A stretch of DNA of 64,000 bases from Staphylococcus pseudintermedius (GCF_001792775.2 NZ_MLGE02000013.1:1-64000), one strand, 5' to 3'. Shown: positions 1-10,691, numbered from the stretch's first letter. Translations and numbers: made by a program. Notes: a model not told the origin generated them from the sequence alone.

Positions 1-89
1 TCATTACACATAGGCACAATATCTCCTTAATCGTTGGTTTGGTCACTTACAATTATAGAGATATTTGTGCTTTTTTAATATCAAAAATT

Positions 90-128
90 AAAATAACGGT
101 CAGTGAATCTCTCACCAACCGTTAAAAA
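90..128. terminator. Hairpin at window start, terminator-like
   Basis: AACGGT-ca-GTGA pairs with TCAC-ca-ACCGTT around a 5-base loop. The T-rich side is on the minus strand. No minus-strand gene lies immediately to its right, so its owner is unclear. The loop-side bases resemble the terminator after the opuD-type gene near 49400. Confidence 0.4.
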
Positions 129-210
129 TATATAACCTAAACTTTGCTTTTTAATATGTAATCACCACATTTTTGTCCCACTAACTTAAGACCTATTCAA
201 TTAAGCCCAA

Positions 211-838
211 TGGTTTGTAAATGACGTTTATTGTGTTTCTCAGTCTCTTTCTTATTTTTAGTCTAATAGGGAAGTTGTGTTTAGGAAAGACCGATGAGCC
301 GGAGTTTAAAACGATATCTTGGCTCGCGATGTTATTCAGTACAGGGGATGGGTCTCTTTTTTTACGGCATCACCGAACCGATGACACTCGATTTAACGCC
401 ACTGAATGCGAAACTTGAAGCAAATGCTGCGATATGGTACCTATATTATCTGTCATTACCATGTTACTCGTAGGTACATTTTTAATTATTTCTGACGATT
501 CAGCCACTTTCATACTCGGCATGCAAACATCACATGATTCTTTGACACCTACAGGACGCGTAAAAGTCATTGGGGGCTTATTGCTCTCACTGATCGCATT
601 CGCTTTATTATTATTAAATGGTGGAGAAGGCTTAGGCGCATTACAATGAGCGGCGATTATTTCAGCGTTACCCTTTAACGTCGTCATTATACTGATGCTC
701 GTTTCATTTTATAAAGACGCTCATTTAGAACAACGTCATCTCAGCTTAACACTGACACCAGATAAAGAGAGAATGCGTGAATATATCGTTGAATCGAGAA
801 AAGCTAAAAATGATAAACTTGATCGCAAAGAAACATAA
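211..838 (+). pseudogene. Decayed BCCT (betaine/choline/carnitine) transporter
   Basis: Two separated reading frames match different parts of the intact BCCT transporter at 49437-51071. The first (221-418) resembles its third membrane segment and the stretch IGKLKLGRPNDKPEFNTVSW. The second (434-838) resembles the C-terminal part, including the SADSATFVLGMQT region and the cytoplasmic tail. The whole middle of the protein, about 300 residues with most membrane helices and the substrate site, is missing. The second part is interrupted by a TGA at 646-648, after which the same frame continues with AAIISALPF-like sequence to a TAA at 836-838. The start is also shifted: the aligned frame before 221 is broken. 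This is clearly a non-functional remnant of a second OpuD-like osmoprotectant importer, decayed by an internal deletion, a frameshift and a nonsense change. Confidence 0.85.
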
Positions 839-839
839 A

Positions 840-876
840 AACAGGCTCGGTAACACAATATCCGAGCCTGTTTTTA
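840..876. terminator. Bidirectional terminator between the BCCT remnant and telA
   Basis: Perfect 11-bp stem AACAGGCTCGG / CCGAGCCTGTT with T-runs in both directions. It can end both the plus-strand remnant and the minus-strand telA unit. Confidence 0.85.
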
Positions 877-883
877 TGTTTCT

Positions 884-2050
884 CTACTGTCTGTCGCGCT
901 GGTCTTTCGCTGTAGTTAAACGCGCTTTTAAATCTGATTCTAATGCAAGTAAATCTTTCTCAGCCTGTTGGCGCTTTTCACGACCTTCTTGTTGAATTTG
1001 TAATGTTTCTTCAATCGTTTGAATAATATTATCTTGTGTCGTCTTCAATGTTTCAATATCGACTATACCACGCTCGTTTTCTTCTGCAGTAACACGCGCA
1101 TTTTGACGTAACATTTCAGAATTACGTAATAAAATTTCATTCGTCGTATCCGTAACTTGCTTTTGTGCTGTCGCTGCCTTTTGTTGACGTTGCAATGTTA
1201 ATGCAATCGCCATTTGATTTTTCCACAATGGAATACTTGTTAAAATCGAACTTTGAATTTTTTCAGCTAATGCTTGGTTTACATTTTGAATCATTCGGAT
1301 TTGCGGTGCAGATTGTAATGAAATTTGGCGTGATAATTTCAAATCATAAATTCGTTTTTCAAGACGATCGACAAACTGCTCCATATCCGCAACATCTTGG
1401 ACCACCATTTGGTCATCAGCAGCTTTCACTCGCTGACGCATCTCTGGTAACACATGTTGTTCAATTTCCGTTTTCTTTTGTTCTGCAGCTGCAATATAAA
1501 GATTCAACACATCAAAATAGTCTTTATTTTGTTGATACAAGCCATCCAATAGTTGAATATCTTTCACTAACAATGCTTTATTCTTATCTAGTTCTATTGA
1601 AATACGATCGACTTGTGCGCTCACAGATTGCATTCGCGAAAAAAGTTGTTGCATCGAATTGTTGGAGCGTTTGAATAATTTTTTGAGGAAATTATCATTT
1701 TGTTGAGAAAGTTCATCCGGATTCACTTCTTTCAACTTTTTCATCAACTGTTCCAAAGTCTCACCAATCGGTCCCACATCTTTCGACTGAATTTCATCTA
1801 ACATTTGATGCGAAAAATGAGAAAGATGTGTTTGTGCATTTGAGCCGAATTTCAATAGGCTATCATGATTTAATGGTTCGATTTGATCTGCTAAACTTTG
1901 AACTTTTTGACGGTCTTGATCGTTAAAATGTTCGTTTAATTCTTTTGTTTCTACTTCCGTCACTGTTGCTGTTTTTGGATGATCATAATCATTAAAATAA
2001 GCATCTAATGGATGTGTACTTGTTGCATTCGTGAGATCATTTGACTTCAT
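884..2050 (-). CDS. telA: Toxic anion resistance protein, TelA family
   Basis: 388 residues of mainly helical, coiled-coil-rich sequence with no signal peptide or membrane segment, the usual picture for the TelA/KlaA (toxic anion resistance) family. The central part holds the family's long helices with repeated Glu/Lys/Gln, and the C-terminal ~100 residues are strongly charged. The family was named for tellurite resistance and has also been linked to cell-envelope stress, but the biochemical activity is unknown. Its ATG overlaps the stop of the xpaC-like gene by four bases (ATGA), so the two are translationally coupled, as in other staphylococci. It ends next to the bidirectional terminator at 840-876. 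The family call is firm; the role in this organism is an inference. Confidence 0.88.
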   Translation of the reverse strand: MKSNDLTNATSTHPLDAYFNDYDHPKTATVTEVETKELNEHFNDQDRQKVQSLADQIEPLNHDSLLKFGSNAQTHLSHFSHQMLDEIQSKDVGPIGETLEQLMKKLKEVNPDELSQQNDNFLKKLFKRSNNSMQQLFSRMQSVSAQVDRISIELDKNKALLVKDIQLLDGLYQQNKDYFDVLNLYIAAAEQKKTEIEQHVLPEMRQRVKAADDQMVVQDVADMEQFVDRLEKRIYDLKLSRQISLQSAPQIRMIQNVNQALAEKIQSSILTSIPLWKNQMAIALTLQRQQKAATAQKQVTDTTNEILLRNSEMLRQNARVTAEENERGIVDIETLKTTQDNIIQTIEETLQIQQEGREKRQQAEKDLLALESDLKARLTTAKDQRDRQ

Positions 2051-2691
2051 GAATCATTCTCCATTTCTTTAACATGTCTTCTTTGGTACATTTCATTGAG
2101 TCGCATTTCAGTATCTAACTGCTCATAATCTTGCGCATTAACTTGCTTTAAATCTGCAATGAGTGTACGCTTCACTTCTTCTAAAGTAATCCGTGTTTGT
2201 TGTAGCATTTGCCGCTCGTTGTCTGCTTTAAGTGGCATTTTAGCAAGCCGCGTATAACTTTCAATTAAGTTCAACGCATTATCAATATGTGAATAATAAA
2301 AGCTTTCAATATTAAAAAACTGAAAAGGTCGTTGCTTAATGGCTGAATTAATTGTACGCGATAATCGGTAAATATCATTCACTAACTTAAAATCTTGTAT
2401 TGATCTAACTTTAATAAACGACTTTAAAATACGTTTATTTTTATTTTGAACTAAGTTAATTTGATGCATAATATAGTGATAGTCTTTACGTGTCAAATTC
2501 ATTTCTTTCAAATAGGCACGTGACGTCAAACGCTGAGTAGGTACATAACCGACTACAAAACCTGCGATGCCGATGACGAAATCTATTAAAAATGTAAAAT
2601 CTAAAATGGCACTTGTAAAAAAGGCGATAACTGCAACAGGTACTCCAACTACGGCACCCCAAACCCTCGATAATAAATACCTCATATTCAT
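2047..2691 (-). CDS. XpaC-like membrane protein
   Basis: 214 residues. Two hydrophobic helices lie between about residues 8 and 50, followed by a long charged helical cytoplasmic part. This fits the XpaC family ('5-bromo-4-chloroindolyl phosphate hydrolysis protein'), which is commonly found beside telA. The family name comes from a phenotype in Bacillus, and no enzymatic activity should be inferred from it. The gene lies just downstream of acylphosphatase (6 bases after its stop) and overlaps telA by ATGA, so the order acyP-xpaC-telA looks like one transcription unit. No catalytic motif is visible. Confidence 0.8.
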   Translation of the reverse strand: MNMRYLLSRVWGAVVGVPVAVIAFFTSAILDFTFLIDFVIGIAGFVVGYVPTQRLTSRAYLKEMNLTRKDYHYIMHQINLVQNKNKRILKSFIKVRSIQDFKLVNDIYRLSRTINSAIKQRPFQFFNIESFYYSHIDNALNLIESYTRLAKMPLKADNERQMLQQTRITLEEVKRTLIADLKQVNAQDYEQLDTEMRLNEMYQRRHVKEMENDS

Positions 2692-2697
2692 CTTCCT

Positions 2698-2970
2698 TTA
2701 TGAAATCGCTCTAAAGTTTTGATATGGTTCGCTAATTTCAAGTTCATCTATTGTATAAGTTTCAACACGTGAAGCCGGGGAGGCGCCATTAATGACTCCT
2801 TGTGTAAAAGATTCAAGTGACGCGTCATCGCCTTGTGCGTGCACCTCTACATAATCTTCAACATTTTTCACTGTACCTTTGATTTGATACTTCAAAGCTA
2901 ATCGTTCAGTGAAATAACGAAATCCAACCCCTTGAACACGTCCGTATACTCGGATTAAATAATGTTTCAT
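2698..2970 (-). CDS. acyP: Acylphosphatase
   Basis: 90 residues, the standard acylphosphatase length. It hydrolyses the carboxyl-phosphate bond of small acyl phosphates in the cytoplasm. The sequence carries the phosphate-binding loop with catalytic Arg in GRVQGVGFRYF and the conserved Asn in GTVKNVEDYVEV. The reading frame is open upstream to 2991. I chose the ATG at 2970 because GAGGGGTG lies six bases before it and because the family starts with the short strand MKHYLIRVYG. First gene of the apparent acyP-xpaC-telA unit. Confidence 0.93.
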   Translation of the reverse strand: MKHYLIRVYGRVQGVGFRYFTERLALKYQIKGTVKNVEDYVEVHAQGDDASLESFTQGVINGASPASRVETYTIDELEISEPYQNFRAIS

Positions 2971-3128
2971 ACATTTCACCCCTCTACTCAATTATAAGTA
3001 TTTTCAGTGCAAAAGACTAATATTTAAGTTTCATATCTCTTATTTTTAGGTCTTTTAGCTTGCTTTTTAAATTTAAAGATACTATCTTTTTTAGTAAGAC
3101 TTTTTTTACATATAGGGGGACGTTGGTT

Positions 3129-3437
3129 ATGTGGGAAGTTGCTAAGATTCGTGCAGACTATGAAGGTTGGTGGTTATTCGATGATTGGCCAGAACACATC
3201 ATTGATTCGCAAAAATTTGAGACATTTGAAGCATTTGAACAAGCGTATCAACACATGATTCAACAAGCAAAAACGGATTATGACAATTTTATTGTTGGCA
3301 AACATAACATTTATGCATTTTATAATAATTGTGATTTGAATTTTTGTGAGGATTGTGATGAAGATTTACAGATTTTTTATAGCTTCATTACTTTAAAAAA
3401 CGAAAAAATATATTTGAATTTGCCAATTATAGACTAA
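3129..3437 (+). CDS. DUF1033 family protein (MsaA-like position)
   Basis: 102 residues, acidic and rich in aromatic residues (WWLFDDWPEHI, CDEDLQIFYSF), with no membrane segment. It matches the DUF1033 family of Firmicutes, whose function is unknown. The frame is open from 3060, but the ATG at 3129 follows AGGGGGA with good spacing and gives the family-typical N-terminus MWEVAKIRADYEGWW. It lies 192 bases before cspA. In S. aureus a gene in this place is described as part of the msaABCR operon, where msaB is cspA; that link is from memory and rests on position. A separate promoter for cspA lies in the gap, so co-transcription may be partial. Confidence 0.75.
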   Translation: MWEVAKIRADYEGWWLFDDWPEHIIDSQKFETFEAFEQAYQHMIQQAKTDYDNFIVGKHNIYAFYNNCDLNFCEDCDEDLQIFYSFITLKNEKIYLNLPIID

Positions 3438-3459
3438 TCAATAAATTTTAAATTCTATA

Positions 3460-3488
3460 TTGCAAATATTGTCACATTACCTTATAAT
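3460..3488 (+). promoter_or_regulatory. cspA promoter
   Basis: TTGCAA (3460-3465), 17-base spacer, TATAAT (3483-3488). Transcription would start near 3495 and leave a leader of about 135 bases before the cspA ATG. Confidence 0.75.
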
Positions 3489-3579
3489 AGGGGTAAGCAA
3501 TGGCATTATTCCATATTGCAAAGAATATTTTTCAGTTTTTATTTATCGAATTTATAAAGAATGAATCAGTATTTTTTGT

Positions 3580-3600
3580 AATATGCGAATAGCGCATATT
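3580..3600 (+). promoter_or_regulatory. Hairpin in cspA 5' leader
   Basis: AATATGCG / CGCATATT form an 8-bp stem with a 5-base loop, ending 13 bases before the GGAGG ribosome-binding site (3614-3618). It could be a temperature-responsive element of the leader; that role is inferred from position. Confidence 0.5.
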
Positions 3601-3629
3601 GAATTTTAGTCTTGGAGGTTTCACAGATT

Positions 3630-3830
3630 ATGAAACAAGGTACAGTAAAATGGTTTAACGCTGAAAAAGGTTTTGGTTTTATCGAAGTAGAAGGAGAAAA
3701 CGACGTATTCGTACACTTCTCTGCAATTAACCAAGAAGGTTACAAATCATTAGATGAAGGTCAATCAGTTGAATTTGAAGTAGTTGAAGGCGACCGCGGT
3801 CCTCAAGCTGCAAACGTTGTAAAACTATAA
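3630..3830 (+). CDS. cspA: Cold shock protein CspA
   Basis: 66 residues forming a single cold-shock (OB-fold) domain. RNP1 (GFGFIE) and RNP2 (VFVHFSAI), which bind single-stranded RNA or DNA, are both present. It is a cytoplasmic RNA chaperone; in S. aureus CspA (also called MsaB) affects stress response, pigment and capsule. A TTG upstream keeps the frame open, but the ATG at 3630 follows GGAGG and gives the canonical [16 protein letters not shown] start. The gene has its own promoter and a long leader with a hairpin just before the ribosome-binding site, typical of post-transcriptionally controlled cold shock genes, and it is followed by its own terminator. Confidence 0.97.
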   Translation: MKQGTVKWFNAEKGFGFIEVEGENDVFVHFSAINQEGYKSLDEGQSVEFEVVEGDRGPQAANVVKL

Positions 3831-3859
3831 TAAATAGATGCAATATTGACTTAGAAAAA

Positions 3860-3889
3860 AGCAGTGAAGCTCGCTTCGCTGTTTTTTTG
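3860..3889 (+). terminator. cspA terminator
   Basis: Stem CAGTGAAGC / GCTTCGCTG (one G-T pair) followed by seven T. Confidence 0.85.
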
Positions 3890-4154
3890 TTTTTTTAAAT
3901 GTTTTTATCTTATCCTGTTATGAAAATACCTCTTAATATGTGCCTCATTATTTCATCTCGATTATCAATTTCTCATTCAAATTTGGTCACTTAATCAATG
4001 ATATTTCATAGTTTAGAACTCACAACTAAACGACATGGATTTCATTTTTCAGTAACGTGTTAAACATTTTCAAAAACTCGAGAATAGGATGGTTCGTGTA
4101 GGTTGAAACTGTTTAAAAATTTTTATATTAAGGATAGAGTTACTATAAAGTAGG
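3890..4154. other. Gene-free stretch after cspA
   Basis: About 265 bases, AT-rich. I see no convincing ORF, repeat or hairpin here. Confidence 0.5.
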
Positions 4155-4268
4155 ATGATACAATTAGATTTTTTAACTACATTAGACGAGTATATGTCAC
4201 CTGAAGATGTAACTAAACCGTTTCTTGAAATCATTAAAAAGAACAAAAGAATGAGCAAGCAGAAATAG
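4155..4268 (+). CDS. Candidate 37-residue ORF, possibly frameshifted
   Basis: ATG at 4155 opens a 37-codon frame that begins MIQLDFLTTLDEYMSPEDV and ends with a Lys-rich tail. There is no good ribosome-binding site at normal spacing. Near the A-run at about 4235, a shift into the minus-one frame would continue as a Glu/Lys/Gln-rich helix for about 23 further codons instead of stopping at 4268, so this may be a decayed slightly longer gene. I do not recognise it. It precedes another small ORF on the same strand by about 100 bases. Confidence 0.3.
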   Translation: MIQLDFLTTLDEYMSPEDVTKPFLEIIKKNKRMSKQK

Positions 4269-4369
4269 AAAGCAAGATAAACAAAAATAAACAACTGATA
4301 ATACTGTAGATCATTTTTTCAGCAGATTTACCACTCAATTTTAAGCGACTATCCAAAAGGAGGGAGTTT

Positions 4370-4549
4370 GTGAAAAAAGTTGATTATGAAAAACTTTATC
4401 AAATGAGGTCAGAAATACATAAACTTTTAAAAGATAGAAAGTTACTAGATGTTGAAGACTCGATTGAAACATTTAACCCAGCAGAAGGGTTTTCAGAATT
4501 AACAGATGAAGCGTTTGAATATTTAACGTTTGGAGTTAAACTCGAATAA
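4370..4549 (+). CDS. Conserved-looking 59-residue protein
   Basis: GTG start at 4370 with AGGAGGGAG directly upstream, and a strong terminator right after the stop. The product is a 59-residue soluble, acidic, helical protein (MKKVDYEKLYQMRSEIHKLL at the N-terminus, acidic FSELTDEAFEYLTFG at the end). It has no cysteine, signal peptide or membrane segment, and I recognise no domain. The good translation signals and its own terminator make it a likely real gene. It occupies the place between cspA and lysA where S. aureus also has a small ORF (a possible msaC counterpart, from position only). Confidence 0.75.
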   Translation: MKKVDYEKLYQMRSEIHKLLKDRKLLDVEDSIETFNPAEGFSELTDEAFEYLTFGVKLE

Positions 4550-4588
4550 GCACCTAACCGATAAAAAGGCGAGGTGCTCTTTTTTTAT
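4549..4588 (+). terminator. Terminator of the 59-residue ORF
   Basis: AGCACCT / AGGTGCT stem with a 16-base loop, followed by CTTTTTTT. Confidence 0.75.
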
Positions 4589-4670
4589 AATTACTTTATC
4601 GCAAATCAGTATGTCAAAAGCGTTTATCTAACGAATCAATCATTTATGGCTTTCATATCATAAATAGTAC

Positions 4671-5936
4671 TTACTTCACATCATTAATAATCAATTGGCG
4701 TAACGATTGACGTTTCACGACTTCTCTTGCTTTACCATCTTTCACAAAGAAGACGCTTGGTTTCTGCATTTGGTTATAATTCGAAGCCATACTGTAATGA
4801 TACGCACCTGTCGCTAATATTGCTAAATAATCACCTCGTTTTACACTAGACGGTAACTTTGCTTCATGGATAATAATATCACCTGATTCACATAGTTTTC
4901 CTGCTATGGTTACTGTTTCATCAGGGGTTTCATTACGATTAATTAATAACGCCTGATATTTCGCGTCGTATAAAGCTGTACGGATGTGATCGCTCATACC
5001 GCCATCGATAGATACATACTTGTTGACACCAGGAATATCTTTAATCGTACCAACTTCATATAGCGTTACACCCGCTTCTGCAACGATAGAACGGCCCGGC
5101 TCGATACTCAATGTTGGTATAGGGTATTTCAATTGCTGACATTCTGCTTTAATCGCTTGTACAATCTCTGTAATACCTGCTTCAATGTCGAATGATTGGT
5201 CACCCTCAACGTATTGTGCACTAAAGCCACCACCTAAGTTGAGTAAATCGATCGTAATCGCATATTCGTCCAACCAATTCAACACCATTTTAGCCGTTTC
5301 GATCATACCTGTTGTTTCTTCAATTTGTGAACCGATATGGAAATGAATACCTTTCAACACGATATTATTAGTATTGCGAATTTTTTCAACTGCTTCCAAA
5401 GCAAGACCATGTTTTAATGAAAGACCGAATTTACTTTTCTCTTGTCCTGTTTGGATAAATTCATGTGTATGCGCTTCAACACCTGGATTCACACGTAACA
5501 GTACATCTACAGGTTTTGTGGCATACTGTTCAATGAGGTCAATTTCATCTAACGCATCAACGACGAAATAACCGATACCACTTTCAAGGGCATAACGAAT
5601 TTCATGTTTTGTCTTATTGTTGCCATGAAAATGGATGCGTTGGGGGTCAAATCCTGCCTCCAATGCTGTGTAAAGTTCTCCCTCTGATACGACGTCCAAT
5701 TCGAAATCTTCTTCAGCCGCAAGTTTTACCATTTGAAGACAAGTAAATGCTTTTGATGCATAAGATAACACATAACCGATATCGTTTTGTTGAAAAGCAC
5801 TGTGATAGCGTCTCATTTGTTGACGAATTTGCGCTTCATCATACACAATTGTCGGCGTACCGAAACTTTGTGCTAACGTTTTTAAACTTGTTCCTCCCAA
5901 TGTCAATTCACCATTTTGATTATAACTAACTGTCAT
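4671..5936 (-). CDS. lysA: Diaminopimelate decarboxylase
   Basis: 421 residues. It decarboxylates meso-diaminopimelate to L-lysine in the cytoplasm, the last step of the pathway. Fold-III PLP enzyme: the PLP lysine is K62 in YASKAF. Further conserved motifs visible are HFHGNNKT, the glycine-rich GGGFSAQY phosphate loop, EPGRSIVAEAG and the C-terminal CESGDI cysteine that reaches into the partner active site. Length matches the family. The start codon directly abuts the alr stop (5937), which fits translational coupling. Last gene of the lysine operon; the lysine riboswitch at 11886-12056 governs the whole unit. Confidence 0.97.
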   Translation of the reverse strand: MTVSYNQNGELTLGGTSLKTLAQSFGTPTIVYDEAQIRQQMRRYHSAFQQNDIGYVLSYASKAFTCLQMVKLAAEEDFELDVVSEGELYTALEAGFDPQRIHFHGNNKTKHEIRYALESGIGYFVVDALDEIDLIEQYATKPVDVLLRVNPGVEAHTHEFIQTGQEKSKFGLSLKHGLALEAVEKIRNTNNIVLKGIHFHIGSQIEETTGMIETAKMVLNWLDEYAITIDLLNLGGGFSAQYVEGDQSFDIEAGITEIVQAIKAECQQLKYPIPTLSIEPGRSIVAEAGVTLYEVGTIKDIPGVNKYVSIDGGMSDHIRTALYDAKYQALLINRNETPDETVTIAGKLCESGDIIIHEAKLPSSVKRGDYLAILATGAYHYSMASNYNQMQKPSVFFVKDGKAREVVKRQSLRQLIINDVK

Positions 5937-7016
5937 TTAAACATACTCCTTTATTAACGAATTCAAATTTAATGCACTGAGTTGTTCAGAGTTTGCGCCG
6001 ACACCTTTGAACGTGTAATCATCAATACGCAAATCTGAATTATTATATAAAATGACGCTATCTTTTGCTGATACTGTGTCATCTACTTCAACAAACATAT
6101 GACTCATCATGAGCGCACGAATCGGATAACGTTTGCCATTGATTGAAACGTCATGTTGTGCTCTTGTCCTTAAAATGCCATCCCCATATCCGACATCTAC
6201 AACCGCTAAACGTGTATGCGGTTGTTCAACAGTATAAGCAAAACTGTATCCACAGTGATCGCCTTGTTGGACATTTCGCACTTGAATCACATTTGCTTTT
6301 ACTGTCAATGCTTGTGTAATGCAACCAGGTGACAAGCTAGCGTACGGGCGTGAACCATATAACGCAATACCGATACGTGCATGCGTATGATGATCAAATA
6401 CACGTTGACCTTCTCTATAATAACTGGCGCTGTTTTGAGCATGAATGAGGTCGAAATGATACCCTCGTTGTTTCACGAGTGTCTCCACAATAGTCAACCA
6501 TGCCTCACGTTCTTTTTCATACATGTCGACATCAAACTCATCCGCATAACCGAAATGTGTCCACAAACCAGTAATTTCCATCTTAGGTGCCGGATTTTGC
6601 TCGTGATCAGCTAAAACGGCCAGTAATTCATCTTTTGTTTTAAAGCCAGAACGATGGAGTAGATTTTCATATTCTAGATGCACTTTCACACCCGCTAAAG
6701 CTGCTTTATTTTCACGATAAAACGTTAAGGAAGGCAACGTCATATGGATATCATTCGCTCTCAAACGTTCAAATTCATCAGTCGCATTCATTAAAAATAT
6801 CGTTGCTTCTGGCGCAAGTTCTCGGATACGTACCGCTTCAAATAACGACGTCGTACTGAACGTGTCAATACCTGCTTGTTGAAACATTTGTACGGCAAAA
6901 TCCAAACCGTAATTGTACGCATTATTTTTCACAACCGCCATAACAGATTGATTTTGCGTTACTTGTTTCACATTTTGAAGAAATTGGGCTGAATCGACTT
7001 GCCATAATGCTGTCAT
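5937..7016 (-). CDS. alr2: Alanine racemase-family protein (Alr2)
   Basis: 359 residues, fold-III alanine racemase family, with the PLP lysine at K30 in [11 protein letters not shown]. The usual VKANAYGHG motif is altered, so this is the divergent second racemase type found in staphylococcal lysine operons. Alanine racemase interconverts L- and D-alanine. Its place between the DAP deacetylase and lysA suggests a substrate linked to the DAP pathway, for example an epimerase-like role, but that is inference. The start overlaps the stop of the deacetylase gene by four bases and the stop touches lysA, so it is embedded in the operon. Confidence 0.88.
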   Translation of the reverse strand: MTALWQVDSAQFLQNVKQVTQNQSVMAVVKNNAYNYGLDFAVQMFQQAGIDTFSTTSLFEAVRIRELAPEATIFLMNATDEFERLRANDIHMTLPSLTFYRENKAALAGVKVHLEYENLLHRSGFKTKDELLAVLADHEQNPAPKMEITGLWTHFGYADEFDVDMYEKEREAWLTIVETLVKQRGYHFDLIHAQNSASYYREGQRVFDHHTHARIGIALYGSRPYASLSPGCITQALTVKANVIQVRNVQQGDHCGYSFAYTVEQPHTRLAVVDVGYGDGILRTRAQHDVSINGKRYPIRALMMSHMFVEVDDTVSAKDSVILYNNSDLRIDDYTFKGVGANSEQLSALNLNSLIKEYV

Positions 7017-8167
7017 GCTTCCACCTCATTATAGTTCATTAACAAGCGTTCGTAATAATCTGCAATACGAATCAACATGCGTTCATCAAAGTTCAAATGT
7101 GGTGTGTGTAAACCTGTCACGAACTGCTTTTCTTCGTTACGTATCCCGACAAAAACGAAATACGCCGGTGCGATTCGACCATAAAAGCTGAAGTCTTCAC
7201 CAAATAAGTAGGGCAGTTCATTTTCAATGACATTGAGTTGATTGTATTCAAGACTTTCGATGACATATTTTTTTAATGCAGGATCATTTATTGTCGGTGG
7301 ATAACCTTCCGCAAAGCGTACTTCAGACTTTACGCCGAATAACAATTCTGCACTGTCACTAATTTTTTGCATTTGCCCTTGTATGATGCTTAAATCATCC
7401 ATATCATACGTGCGAATCGTCCCTTCTAAGTAACCATTGCTTGGAACTGTATTAATCGCTTCTCCTGCATGAAAATGACCAATATGGACGATATTTCGTT
7501 GCAGCCCATTCAAATGATACTGTTGAATTTGAGACAATTGCATCATGATGTGTTGTAACGCTTCTCCCGCAGATTGACCTTGTTCTTTGTTGGCAACATG
7601 ACTCGATTCACCTTCAATAAAAAAGCGGAATTCTGTCGCACTTGCCGTAATTTCATTATCACGAATGACTACAGAGCCTTCTTCGACAAAAGGCATGACA
7701 TGAACACCATAGATTGCTTTAATGTCATATGATGCAAATGCGTTCGCTTTAATCAATAAATTCGCACCACCACCTGATTCTTCAGCAGGTTGAAAAATAA
7801 ATAATACATTATGTGGCAATTCATCGTTGTCATATAATGCTTTACAACGTTGTGCAAATAGCATCAGCGCAGTCGTATGACCATCATGGCCACAAGCATG
7901 CATACGATCATCTACTGTACTACGATAGTCCACATCATTTTGTTCATGTATCGGTAGGGCATCGATATCTGCTCTAAAAGCAATCGTTTCATCACTTTGA
8001 CCCTTTAAAAAACCTATAATGCCCGTTTCAAGAGGGCGTTCATAAGGAATATCTAATGACTCTAAAAAACGTTGTAAATATTGTGTTGTTTCATGTTCTT
8101 GAAGACTCAGCTCGGGATGTTGATGAAGATATCGACGATGCTGCGTGACAAATTCAAGTTCATTCAT
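7013..8167 (-). CDS. dapL: N-acetyldiaminopimelate deacetylase (M20D amidohydrolase)
   Basis: 384 residues, peptidase family M20D (often annotated hipO-like). It removes the acetyl group from N-acetyl-LL-diaminopimelate. Metal-binding motifs are visible: [11 protein letters not shown] with its Asp, [12 protein letters not shown], and [10 protein letters not shown] with the catalytic Glu. The dimerisation domain lies in the middle (about residues 175-290). The partner acetyltransferase dapH is in the same operon, which makes the acetylase branch of DAP synthesis the likely role. Unlike the other tight junctions of the operon, a 184-base spacer separates it from dapH. The ribosome-binding site is GGGAGTG. 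Confidence 0.92.
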   Translation of the reverse strand: MNELEFVTQHRRYLHQHPELSLQEHETTQYLQRFLESLDIPYERPLETGIIGFLKGQSDETIAFRADIDALPIHEQNDVDYRSTVDDRMHACGHDGHTTALMLFAQRCKALYDNDELPHNVLFIFQPAEESGGGANLLIKANAFASYDIKAIYGVHVMPFVEEGSVVIRDNEITASATEFRFFIEGESSHVANKEQGQSAGEALQHIMMQLSQIQQYHLNGLQRNIVHIGHFHAGEAINTVPSNGYLEGTIRTYDMDDLSIIQGQMQKISDSAELLFGVKSEVRFAEGYPPTINDPALKKYVIESLEYNQLNVIENELPYLFGEDFSFYGRIAPAYFVFVGIRNEEKQFVTGLHTPHLNFDERMLIRIADYYERLLMNYNEVEA

Positions 8168-8203
8168 ATGCTTTCACTCCCATCATTATGTATAAAAAGA
8201 GAA

Positions 8204-8240
8204 GAGGATGAGTCATAAATTTAGCATTATGTTCATCCTC
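8204..8240 (-). terminator. Hairpin inside the lysine operon
   Basis: GAGGATGA / TCATCCTC, 8-bp stem with a ~21-base loop. On the minus strand five T follow after a short gap. It lies in the unusually long dapH-dapL spacer and may act as a weak terminator or an RNA processing site. Confidence 0.45.
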
Positions 8241-8351
8241 GGTAGAAGATACTCAAACAGAATACATAAGTTATTAAATACAATCAGTTTGAGGTTTCAT
8301 CGCCAACGTTGGACGCCGACGATAAGAGATATGATAGGACGCCCATATATA

Positions 8352-9071
8352 TTACTGATCTAACTGACGTAACGCTGCGACAATTTCACGTTTTGAATCT
8401 TCTACTTCATGCGCTTGTTTGATCACTTTCGCCGGTGTCCCCGCAACAACAGCACCTGCTGGCACATCTTGCGTCACAATGGCACCCGCAGCAACAATCG
8501 CACCCTCACCGACACGTACGCCTTCAAGAATAACGGCATTCGCTCCAATTAATACGTTATCCTCAATGACAACAGGAGAGGCACTTGGAGGTTCAATTAC
8601 ACCTGCTAATACTGCACCAGCACCGACGTGGACATTTTTACCTGTAGTTGCACGACCACCTAATGTCGCATTCATATCAATCATTGTGCCTTCACCAACA
8701 ATGGCACCAATATTAATCGTTGCACCCATCATGACGACTGCACCGTCTCCAATCACGGCATGTTCACGAATAAATGCGCCTGGTTCGATTCGTGCATTCG
8801 TATTGATTAAGTCTTTTAATGGAATGGCCGAATTACGGCGGTCCATTTCGATTTCTAAGTCTTCAATTAGCATTTGATTTTCTTCATAAAATGCGTGCCA
8901 ATCTGATGCTTCACAAAAAATGACTTTTGAATTTTCTGAACCAAATACTTTAAATTGGTCCGGAAATTGCACGTCACTGAATTCACCGTTGATATAAACT
9001 TTAATCGGTGTAGCTTTTTTCGCATCACTAATATATTGGATGATTTCTTCAGCTGTAAAATTTTTAACCAT
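8352..9071 (-). CDS. dapH: Tetrahydrodipicolinate N-acetyltransferase
   Basis: 239 residues. It transfers acetyl from acetyl-CoA to tetrahydrodipicolinate, giving N-acetyl-L-2-amino-6-oxopimelate. It has an N-terminal alpha/beta domain (about residues 1-85), followed by a left-handed beta-helix of hexapeptide repeats ([20 protein letters not shown] and onward to about 215) ending in the GTPAKVIK motif typical of hexapeptide acyltransferases. Ribosome-binding site AAAGGAG. It belongs to the asd-dapA-dapB-dapH part of the operon, and the deacetylase downstream completes the acetyl branch. Also annotated dapD in some staphylococcal genomes. Confidence 0.95.
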   Translation of the reverse strand: MVKNFTAEEIIQYISDAKKATPIKVYINGEFSDVQFPDQFKVFGSENSKVIFCEASDWHAFYEENQMLIEDLEIEMDRRNSAIPLKDLINTNARIEPGAFIREHAVIGDGAVVMMGATINIGAIVGEGTMIDMNATLGGRATTGKNVHVGAGAVLAGVIEPPSASPVVIEDNVLIGANAVILEGVRVGEGAIVAAGAIVTQDVPAGAVVAGTPAKVIKQAHEVEDSKREIVAALRQLDQ

Positions 9072-9090
9072 AACGTTTTATACGCTCCTT

Positions 9091-10691
<1,601 letters not shown>

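Noticed and set aside
1165-1674. 169-codon plus-strand ORF antisense to telA
   Set aside because: Also the reverse of coiled-coil codons; telA frame matches its family over full length.
8419-8877. 152-codon plus-strand ORF antisense to dapH
   Set aside because: It mirrors the repetitive hexapeptide codons of dapH (low-complexity Ala/Pro/Thr product) and has no translation signal.
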